DNA of 64,000 bases from Desulforapulum autotrophicum (lineage in GTDB: Bacteria; Desulfobacterota; Desulfobacteria; Desulfobacterales; Desulfolunaceae). Position numbers and translations under genes: made by a program. Where the stretch lies: assembly GCA_020723285.1 (NCBI GenBank), contig DYJE01000001.1, positions 249,509-313,508 of the forward strand, read 5' to 3'. Within the stretch, counting starts at the first letter, position 1. The number at the start of each line of letters is the position of its first letter. This document shows positions 47,878 to 54,854 of the stretch, piece after piece. A model generated the notes under the pieces. That model was not told the origin of the DNA and did no database searches. It saw nothing but the letters and a program-made list of their open reading frames with translations.

Positions 47878-50109
47878 TCAATACTCCTCGAAATCAAAGG
47901 TTTCCACTTTCCGAGTGGTTTCCTCCTCTTTCATGGGTTCAGGGACTTTGTCCATGAACATCACGAAAAGGGCGGTGCGCTCGATCCAGTCTTCGGGATC
48001 GGGAATGCGGGGGGCTTTGTCCGGCGTGTAGAAGACAAAGGGCATCTTGGTTCCTGCCCCAGCGTATTTATCCGGATTTCTTAAAAAATCCTTGACCCAT
48101 GGATAGCGGAGCCGGGATTTGGCGATCATCAGATCGATGGACATGTCCTCCAGGTTCTTGCCTTCGGGCAGAACGCCGGTAAAGGACACGGGATGGCACT
48201 GCATGCACTTGTCGCTTCGGAACCTGTACTCGCCCATGTCCAGGTTTTCCTTCGTGTAATCGGATTTCACCAGTCCGTATTCGTAAGGCACGGGACAGGC
48301 GATCTGTTTTTCTTTGGGCATGAGGCTGTGAAGATGGCGGATCAGGGTCTCCTTGTCCGGCGACGTCAAGTTGAACGACGGCATGCGGATGGCCAGCCAG
48401 GGCCGCATGGCCGTGGGACGGTTCAGGTAGCTGAAAAGCCAGTCCGGCCTCACTTTTTCCAGTTCATCCACAATCCGGGGCGGCACCATGGATTTCTTTT
48501 CAAGGTAGGCGTCGATCCGTGGTATATCCTTGTCCAGCACGGCATGGCAGCCCTTGCAGTTGAAGTGGCCCAGCATCCACTCCCCTTTTTCCTTTTCCGC
48601 CTGGCCCGGTTTTTCCCTGACAATGTAAGGTTCCGGAAGATTCTTGAGACGATTGAACAGGTAAAATACCGTAAGGTTCTGGACTTCCTCTGTTTTCAAA
48701 TCAAAGTCCGGCATGGCCATGGGCATGTCCACTGTTTTATAAATGGCCGGGGTGGCGATTTTGTTGAATATCCAGTCCCATTTGGTATGGGGCACGGAGG
48801 AATTGCCAAAGGGGAGTTCCTCCAGCCGTTTGCCGGCCACGTCCCACACACCCACCCCGATTTTAGCTGGATCGGTACTACCCTGGACCGGATGACAGCC
48901 CAGGCAGCCCTGTCTCTGGACAAGAATCCGGCCCTTGGCCTGATCGCCTCGCCCGACTTTGAACGAAAGGAGCGACCGGACCGAGGGCGCTGACAGGGAC
49001 CGGAGATAAGCGGTCAGGTGTTTCATGTCGTCGGCGGTAAGTTCGAGTCTGGGCATCCAGGTGTCCGGGTTGATGGCCCGGGGATCTTTCACCCAGTTGT
49101 AAAGCCAGTTCCCGTTCATTTTAAGGCCCGCGTCGGTCAAAAGGGGAATTCGCCGGGTCAGGCCGTTTTTACCCGAAACGTCGCTGTGACAGGCCGCACA
49201 GGCTTTTTCGGCAAAAATCTTCCGGCCAAGGCTCGATGAACCGGAAAGATCGGCGGGATAGAGTGCCAGTCCTTTGGGATCTTTCATGGCGAACAGATAA
49301 GCCGCCAGGTCTTCCCGCTGGGCTTTATCCAGCCGGAATGCGGGCATCAGGGTTTCCGGCCGGATTTTTCTGGGGTTTTCGATCCATTTCACCACCCAGG
49401 CTTTACCGGAAATCTTCTTTGAAAGCGCGTTGAACGGCGTTGAAAACTTCGGCAACCCTTTCATCACCTGGGCGTCATGGCATCCGTAACAGCCTTTTTC
49501 CATGAAAAGGGCCCGCCCTGCCGCCGCCTGTTCCGCCCCTTTGAGGCCGTAGACGTTTTCATGGCATTCAAGACAGGTGCTCTGGGCGTATTTCAAGGGA
49601 ATCCGGGGAGTCTCCCAGTTGGCCTCATAACCGTGTGCTTTGTCAGGCGTCAGTCCCACACCCTGGCCGTGATGGCAGAGGGTGCAGCCGTATCGGCTGA
49701 CCGGATGATTCCGTATGATCTCCGGCGGATGACTTTTCAGGGGATTATTCTGGTCTTTGAACAGAGGATTTTCCATGGACAGGTGACAGGTGGTACAAAG
49801 ATCCCGGCTCTGTGTATCGGGGAGGTACACCACTTTCATTCCGGCGTCGGTCAAGCGGATCTCACGGGACAGAGTGCTCCATTTTTCAAGATCGTCTTTC
49901 TGACCGGCGGCCTCTGCGTCCTTGATCTTCACCGACAGCAGGGTGTCGTAGGTTTTTTTATAGACATCCTGGAATACTTTCCACTGGTCGGTCTTTTTCT
50001 TTTCAAGAGCTCCGGTGTAAAAAAGGGTCGCACCCAGCGCCATGGCGCACAGCACAAAAAGAACCCGGATCCCGAACGTTGCCCTGATTTTTGTCTTATT
50101 CTTTTTCAT
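47878..50109 (-). CDS. Octaheme membrane-anchored cytochrome c
   Basis: A 743-residue protein with an N-terminal membrane anchor (VLFVLCAMALGATLFYTG) and eight CxxCH heme sites: CTTCH, CTLCH, CLECH, CYGCH, CAACH, CLGCH, CKGCH and CMQCH. The first three are close together, with extra His residues, as in bis-His multiheme modules. The last five each precede a Met-Pro motif (LMPAF, WMPRL, AMPDF, RMPSF, KMPFV), so they look like class I domains with His/Met, higher-potential hemes. It starts with ATGA overlap on the cytochrome b C-terminal gene. It likely passes electrons between the cytochrome b/Rieske complex and the molybdoenzyme. Confidence 0.9.
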   Translation of the reverse strand: MKKNKTKIRATFGIRVLFVLCAMALGATLFYTGALEKKKTDQWKVFQDVYKKTYDTLLSVKIKDAEAAGQKDDLEKWSTLSREIRLTDAGMKVVYLPDTQSRDLCTTCHLSMENPLFKDQNNPLKSHPPEIIRNHPVSRYGCTLCHHGQGVGLTPDKAHGYEANWETPRIPLKYAQSTCLECHENVYGLKGAEQAAAGRALFMEKGCYGCHDAQVMKGLPKFSTPFNALSKKISGKAWVVKWIENPRKIRPETLMPAFRLDKAQREDLAAYLFAMKDPKGLALYPADLSGSSSLGRKIFAEKACAACHSDVSGKNGLTRRIPLLTDAGLKMNGNWLYNWVKDPRAINPDTWMPRLELTADDMKHLTAYLRSLSAPSVRSLLSFKVGRGDQAKGRILVQRQGCLGCHPVQGSTDPAKIGVGVWDVAGKRLEELPFGNSSVPHTKWDWIFNKIATPAIYKTVDMPMAMPDFDLKTEEVQNLTVFYLFNRLKNLPEPYIVREKPGQAEKEKGEWMLGHFNCKGCHAVLDKDIPRIDAYLEKKSMVPPRIVDELEKVRPDWLFSYLNRPTAMRPWLAIRMPSFNLTSPDKETLIRHLHSLMPKEKQIACPVPYEYGLVKSDYTKENLDMGEYRFRSDKCMQCHPVSFTGVLPEGKNLEDMSIDLMIAKSRLRYPWVKDFLRNPDKYAGAGTKMPFVFYTPDKAPRIPDPEDWIERTALFVMFMDKVPEPMKEEETTRKVETFDFEEY

Positions 50110-50858
50110 ATCGAAAACCATGGGGTTACAAGAATATATTTGATGTTGAAAAAAATCCTCGCCGCCATTTTGATGATCACCGAAAACATCAGAAGAATGA
50201 GTGTCCAGGTGATCACATGTTTGACAAAACCCAGCTTCCTGTAAAACGACCGGGCCAGAACGCCCGGAAGGACAAGCCCCGCTCCGAAATAGGCCAGCGT
50301 CACAGAAAGACCTGTGGCGAAAGGCAGATTCACCAGTTTTTCATCGGCTTCCTTGTGGACGGCCCAGTCCTCCCAGGGCCAGTAGAACTGCCAGTTGGGT
50401 CCCCTTAAAAACTGTCCGTAAAGAATGAGGGCGAACCAGAGAATGTAACCCACCATGAACAGGGATATGGAAAAGGGCCGTTCCCTCAGCGTGTAAATCC
50501 CCACGGCTTTGGGATTGGGGTCCAGATAGGGTATGGCCATGAGACCGACGATGATGAGCACGGGGATTCCCACCCCGGCGATCCATGGGTCGAAATACAC
50601 CAGCACTTCCTGAAGCCCCACAAAATACCAGGGGGCTTTGGCCGGATTTTCGGTCCAGTTGGGATCGGCGATGGCCTTGAGCGGGGCATCCACGGCAAGA
50701 GACCAGATGCAGAGCACGATAAAGGTCACGATCACGGCCAGAAATTCCCGGGCCACCAGATCGGGAAAAGTGAACACCAGCGGGTCTTCTTTCTGGCGGG
50801 GCCGGTTTTCATCCGGTGTTTCCCCGCTGCCGGCGCTGTATATCAGAGGCGCTTCCAT
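50106..50858 (-). CDS. Cytochrome b C-terminal domain protein (subunit IV-like)
   Basis: A 250-residue inner-membrane protein matching the C-terminal part of cytochrome b (subunit IV of b6f). It has ADPNWTENPAKAPWYFVGLQE, the quinol-site loop (APWY here in place of the PEWY of mitochondrial cytochrome b), followed by YFDPW and about four helices. The ATG with AAGGA 9 bases upstream was chosen. Genes for the two halves of cytochrome b lie side by side, 28 bases apart, and the octaheme gene overlaps the 3' end. Confidence 0.9.
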   Translation of the reverse strand: MEAPLIYSAGSGETPDENRPRQKEDPLVFTFPDLVAREFLAVIVTFIVLCIWSLAVDAPLKAIADPNWTENPAKAPWYFVGLQEVLVYFDPWIAGVGIPVLIIVGLMAIPYLDPNPKAVGIYTLRERPFSISLFMVGYILWFALILYGQFLRGPNWQFYWPWEDWAVHKEADEKLVNLPFATGLSVTLAYFGAGLVLPGVLARSFYRKLGFVKHVITWTLILLMFSVIIKMAARIFFNIKYILVTPWFSI

Positions 50859-50886
50859 ACGCTCACTTCCTTTCATAGCTTAATTG

Positions 50887-51642
50887 TCAAAGGGGCCGGG
50901 AAATACCCCCATCCTTCCGTATCCTCCAGAAATGAATCACCATGAACAGGGTGCAGACCAGGGGAAGGAGAACGCAGTGAAGCACGTAAAACCTCAAAAG
51001 CGCGTTGTTCCAGACCTTGTTGTCCCCCAGAAGCAGGTACTGCATGTCGTTGAACTCATTGATTCTGAATATCTCGTGAAATGGCCCTTCGTTCCCCAAA
51101 AAAGGCGTGGCCGCCGCCATTTTAGACCCCACGGTGATGGCCCAGAACGCGATCTGATCCCAAGGCAGAAGATAGCCGGTGAAGCTTAAAAGCAGCGTCA
51201 CCGTGAGGAGCATCACCCCCACCACCCAGTTGAACTGCCGGGGCGGCTTGTACGAACCGGTGAGAAACACCCGGAGCATGTGGAGCATCACCAGGATCAC
51301 CATGGCATGGGCCGCCCACCTGTGCATGTTTCGCAAGAACATTCCGTAATGGACCGTGTGTTCGATGAGCTTCATGTCGGTGTACGCGTATTCAGGCACC
51401 GGCCGGTAATAGAACATCAGAAGAACGCCCGTCACCACCTCGATGACGAACATCAGGAAGGCAAGCCCCCCCATGCAGAACGTAAACCGGATGTTCAGGG
51501 CCGAGGCTTTGACCTGAACTGGATGGACATGGAGAAACACGTTGGACGTGACGGCAAGGGCCCTGTTTCTCGGCTTGTCTTCCAAATCGTGCCGGAACAC
51601 CGACCGGTAAATCGCGCTTTGTGTGATCCAGTTCGCATTCAT
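50887..51642 (-). CDS. Cytochrome b N-terminal domain protein (b6-like)
   Basis: A 251-residue inner-membrane protein matching cytochrome b6. Four helices are visible, with the two heme-b histidine pairs in [18 protein letters not shown] and in [18 protein letters not shown], and [13 protein letters not shown] between. It binds two hemes b and forms the quinone-binding core with the subunit IV-like protein. The TorD-like chaperone gene ends 7 bases upstream, so both belong to one transcript. Confidence 0.93.
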   Translation of the reverse strand: MNANWITQSAIYRSVFRHDLEDKPRNRALAVTSNVFLHVHPVQVKASALNIRFTFCMGGLAFLMFVIEVVTGVLLMFYYRPVPEYAYTDMKLIEHTVHYGMFLRNMHRWAAHAMVILVMLHMLRVFLTGSYKPPRQFNWVVGVMLLTVTLLLSFTGYLLPWDQIAFWAITVGSKMAAATPFLGNEGPFHEIFRINEFNDMQYLLLGDNKVWNNALLRFYVLHCVLLPLVCTLFMVIHFWRIRKDGGISRPL

Positions 51643-51649
51643 AGGCCGT

Positions 51650-52408
51650 TCAATTCCCGGAAATAAGGGTGATATGCTGGAAGTCGAATGTCACGAACCG
51701 GTGAAGAAGTTTGACGATGTTTCTGTAGAACTCGATGACTTCCCGGTTCACGTCGTCCTTCAACCCCGCCGAAATATCGTCCATCCTTGCCGCCATGCTC
51801 TTTGTCCACCGTGTGGGATGGCGTTCGAGAAAATCCTTCTGGGCCAGGAGGAAGCTGTGGGTTTCGCGGTTCTCCTGCATGGCCTTGAGGTACAGAAAGG
51901 CCAGATAATGAAGGAACTCCAGCTCGTAGGTGATATGGTCCGGCCGGTCTTCCGAGGACCCTTCGGCGTAACTCAGACCGAAATGATTGTAGAAAAGGAT
52001 AAGGTCCTTGAACACCGTCATCCGGCCATCCTCCTCCCCCACGTGAAATCCCTCGATCAGCGGGCATGGCGGATCTCCGGGCCCGGCTTCGAAAAGGCGG
52101 ATAAATTCCACCTCAACGTCCTCGTCGGAGAGGTCGTCGGTGAACGTCAGCCGTTTCAGTTCCTCTTCGGAAAAGTCCATGACATACGGAAGATTGCTGC
52201 ACAGCCTGGTAAAGATGTCCCTGAACTCCCCATTCCGGATAAAATCCCTGAAAAGCGGGTCCGGGTATCTGAAGGTGTCGGCAAAAAGGGCGTACATATC
52301 GATCCTTGCCGCGCACTCGACCTGCTCTTTCGTCGTGAGGTTGCTTGAATAAAACACGTCGGGGATTTCGTCCGAAACACCCCTGTCTTGCATTTCAATG
52401 TCGTTCAT
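51650..52408 (-). CDS. TorD/NarJ-family molybdoenzyme chaperone
   Basis: A 252-residue helical protein of the TorD/DmsD/NarJ superfamily. Markers are [15 protein letters not shown] near residue 43, the mid motif PPCPLIEG near 115 and [20 protein letters not shown] near 160. Such proteins bind the Tat signal of the catalytic subunit and hold it until cofactor and clusters are inserted. The Tat-exported alpha subunit downstream is the obvious client. GAGGA precedes the ATG. It is separated from the beta subunit gene by a 478-base gap with repeats. Confidence 0.88.
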   Translation of the reverse strand: MNDIEMQDRGVSDEIPDVFYSSNLTTKEQVECAARIDMYALFADTFRYPDPLFRDFIRNGEFRDIFTRLCSNLPYVMDFSEEELKRLTFTDDLSDEDVEVEFIRLFEAGPGDPPCPLIEGFHVGEEDGRMTVFKDLILFYNHFGLSYAEGSSEDRPDHITYELEFLHYLAFLYLKAMQENRETHSFLLAQKDFLERHPTRWTKSMAARMDDISAGLKDDVNREVIEFYRNIVKLLHRFVTFDFQHITLISGN

Positions 52409-52533
52409 CGTTTGTCCTCGTTTCGCATTTTTTTGGTGATGAATCCCTCCGGGGAGATCCCCGGAAAGATTCGTTACAGTGGTTGTGATTCACGTCTCCG
52501 ACGGCCCTGAAGGGAAATGCTGTCGGCTTAAGA

Positions 52534-52623
52534 GATGGGCACGGCTTCGCCTTTGCCCATCCTACGGGCTACGGTCAACCAACCGGAATCATGTAGGATG
52601 GGCAAAGCGTCAGCGTGCCCATC
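52534..52623. repeat. Imperfect inverted repeat of the GATGGGC...GCCCATC type
   Basis: Left arm GATGGGCACGGCTTCGCC followed by TTTGCCCATCCTACGG; the right arm reads back as TGTAGGATGGGCAAAGCG and ends GCGTGCCCATC. The whole forms a long hairpin of about 90 bases. This is a different family from the TCGTAGGTCGG elements. Similar hairpins with GGATGGGCAAAG are common as dispersed repeats in proteobacteria. Confidence 0.75.
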
Positions 52624-52769
52624 AGGCCCTGCCGGGGGCCATACTTTTTGTAAAAGTTTGACAAAACAGGTCTTAAAATCTCACGTTTCATAAAACATTT
52701 GATTTTCGATATATTCCGCTGGGCCAGTCTGCCCCTTTTATCTGAGGCAGACTCTCCCAACCCGTTTGT

Positions 52770-52788
52770 CCAGCTTTTCAAAAGCTGG
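52770..52788. repeat. Short perfect palindrome after the beta-subunit gene
   Basis: CCAGCTTTT C AAAAGCTGG. It lies 99 bases beyond the minus-strand beta-subunit stop and may act as a weak terminator or be part of a repeat with the following CCGCCGGAGGC. Confidence 0.5.
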
Positions 52789-52886
52789 CCGCCGGAGGCA
52801 AACCCATCGAAACTCCATTTGAATAACCACTATATGCCCCCCTTCTCCCCCAACAGGAAAATGAAAAGAAATGAATCATGGCCTCG

Positions 52887-54059
52887 TCAGGAGTTCAGAA
52901 GATTCGTCAGATCCTGCCGGGTGTAGTTCACGTTTCCCGACGGCCTCTGAAGCAGGGCCGGATCTTTCGTGTACTTGTTGAACATGGTTTTCCACTCCCT
53001 GGCGATGAGGATTTCCATCAACTCCGATTTCCCGCCGTTTCTCACCTTCTGAAGTTCCTTGTCCAGCGTTGCGATGGCCTTGTCCACTTCCGGCCCAAAA
53101 AGGAACCGCATGTATTCCCTGGGGATCCGGGGTTTCTTGGGATCGATTTTCCCCCCTTCGTCCAGGCGGAACGGTGCTAAAGGCGGAACATAAAACACGT
53201 TGGGGTTGGTTCCGTATTCGGCGTGAAGGGGCAGAGCCACTTTCCAGACCTTCACCAGCTTGTAGATCAGGCTTTTGGGCTCGTCCACCGGGCCGACCCA
53301 GCGCACACGGCCGGTGCACTGTCGTGCGCAGGCGTTGGCCACGCCCTGTTCCAGCCGGGGATAGCAGAAGATGCACTTCATGCTCACGTCTTTGATAAAA
53401 TTGAAATAGATGACCTTGTACGGACAGGCTTCAAGGCAGAACCGGTAGCCTTTGCAGCGGTCCTGATCGATGACCACAGCCCCGTCCTCCTCCCGTTTGT
53501 AGATGGCGTTTCTCGGACAGGCGTCCAGACACGCCGGATAGGCGCAGTGGTTACAGATCCTGGGCAGGTAGAAATAAAACGAGTTGGGGTATTTTCCGGC
53601 GCCCTGATCCTCGTCCCAGTTCATGCCCCATTCCGGTGTGGACCCGTCGGGGTTTTTCGCCTGGAGATGGACGGATCCGGCCTTGTTGTTCACCACCTCG
53701 TTGAAGTTGAACTTCCACATGTCGCCGAATTCTTTTCGCGTGGGATGCTTTCCCCGGATAGGCTCCATGACCTTTCCGCCGAATTTCACTTTGTATCCGC
53801 CCCCCATCTTTTCCCAGTCTTTGGGCGACCCTTTGCCGGGCATGGTGTTCACCTTGTTCCACCACATGTACTCCCGGCCTTCCATGGTGGTCCAAAGGGT
53901 CTTGCACGCCATGGAGCAGAGTTGGCAGCCGACGCACTTGTTCAGATCCATGACCATGCCCACCTGGGTTTTGCATTTTCTCAGGTTGTCCTTGGCGGCC
54001 TGAAAGCTTTTCGCCAGTTCTTTCTCCCTGTCGGAGAGTTTCTTTTCTTCGCCAGCCAT
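52887..54059 (-). CDS. Type II DMSO-reductase-family beta (iron-sulfur) subunit
   Basis: A 390-residue four-cluster ferredoxin subunit of the NarH/EbdB/SerB/DdhB type. Cluster cysteines: C42, C45, C48, C52; C169, C172, C177, C181; C202, C208, C212 with Tyr205 in the fourth position (C-x2-Y-x2-C), the usual sign of a [3Fe-4S] cluster in this group; and C229, C232, C244, C248. It carries electrons between the molybdenum subunit and the heme-b gamma subunit. There is no signal peptide, so it is probably exported with alpha by the Tat system. The ATG with AAGGAG 6 bases upstream was chosen. Confidence 0.93.
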   Translation of the reverse strand: MAGEEKKLSDREKELAKSFQAAKDNLRKCKTQVGMVMDLNKCVGCQLCSMACKTLWTTMEGREYMWWNKVNTMPGKGSPKDWEKMGGGYKVKFGGKVMEPIRGKHPTRKEFGDMWKFNFNEVVNNKAGSVHLQAKNPDGSTPEWGMNWDEDQGAGKYPNSFYFYLPRICNHCAYPACLDACPRNAIYKREEDGAVVIDQDRCKGYRFCLEACPYKVIYFNFIKDVSMKCIFCYPRLEQGVANACARQCTGRVRWVGPVDEPKSLIYKLVKVWKVALPLHAEYGTNPNVFYVPPLAPFRLDEGGKIDPKKPRIPREYMRFLFGPEVDKAIATLDKELQKVRNGGKSELMEILIAREWKTMFNKYTKDPALLQRPSGNVNYTRQDLTNLLNS

Positions 54060-54141
54060 TTTCATCTCCTTTATCTTATAAAGCCGTTATCCGGCTGTTT
54101 TTCGGACACACATTCCAATTCCGGGCAGATGGCATAAGCCA

Positions 54142-54807
54142 TCATCCGATCACCAGTTCCCGCCATTCCTTGCTGAAGGCTTTCACGCCGCCCCTTTCGC
54201 CGTTTCCGCCCTCCCAGACGGCAAAGGCGACGCCTGTTTTCTGACCGGCGCTGAAATTCACCGCCTCTTCATCGGGTCCTGCAACCCTCAAGGTTCTGGC
54301 CATCACCACGCGCCACTTTTTATTGTCCCAGGCCGCGCTGGATTCCACCGAGCTTTTGCGGGTGTAGATGGAAGTGGAAAGACCGTGGGCCACCTGGTTT
54401 TTGGGTTTGTTCTTGAAATCCGGCCGCCAGTACCAGGAATTGGTGGGGAAATCCTTGGAGCCCATCTCTTTCACCTGGGTCTGGTCCATGGATTTAAACG
54501 GAAACAGGACACCCACACCGTCGGGAAACACATGGATGTCGCCGATTTCCTGATTGGGCTTGTCGCTGGCCCATTCGAAATAGAAAAAGATGTGGTCCCT
54601 GGTGTGCACGGCGGCGACGGAAAGCTCTTTCACCGCGCCGATTTTATTTTCGTCGTAAACACCTTTGATGTACGGAGACGGCTGATTGGCCAGGGGCGTG
54701 GCCGTGGTCTGAACGTTCACCTTCGCCGCGCTTTTCCAGAACGGGCTGTTGCAGTTCAGAAGTTCGGCTTTTGAATTGGAAACACTTCTGCATATGATTT
54801 TTTCCAT
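54142..54807 (-). CDS. Type II DMSO-reductase-family gamma (heme b) subunit
   Basis: A 221-residue protein of the ethylbenzene-dehydrogenase-related heme-b domain. Key elements are DGVGVLFPFK, MGSKDFPTNSWYWRPDFKN and VWEGGNGERGGVKAFSKEW. By analogy with EbdC (Met and Lys ligands), Met115 and Lys209 are the likely axial ligands. No signal peptide is visible, so export would have to be as a complex with alpha. It takes electrons from beta and passes them to a periplasmic cytochrome. GAGG lies 6 bases before the ATG; it sits 82 bases before the beta gene. Confidence 0.88.
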   Translation of the reverse strand: MEKIICRSVSNSKAELLNCNSPFWKSAAKVNVQTTATPLANQPSPYIKGVYDENKIGAVKELSVAAVHTRDHIFFYFEWASDKPNQEIGDIHVFPDGVGVLFPFKSMDQTQVKEMGSKDFPTNSWYWRPDFKNKPKNQVAHGLSTSIYTRKSSVESSAAWDNKKWRVVMARTLRVAGPDEEAVNFSAGQKTGVAFAVWEGGNGERGGVKAFSKEWRELVIG

Positions 54808-54854
54808 CTGAAACCTCTTTCGTCATAGGGTTTTGTCAAGTCCGGATCACGTTT

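Larger units (their letters stand above)
52409..52886. other. Gap between beta-subunit and chaperone genes
   Basis: A 478-base non-coding stretch inside the molybdoenzyme gene run. It holds the 90-base inverted repeat and the 19-base palindrome listed separately. No convincing gene is seen. It may hold the promoter of the chaperone-cytochrome part, but no clear hexamer pair was found. Confidence 0.55.
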
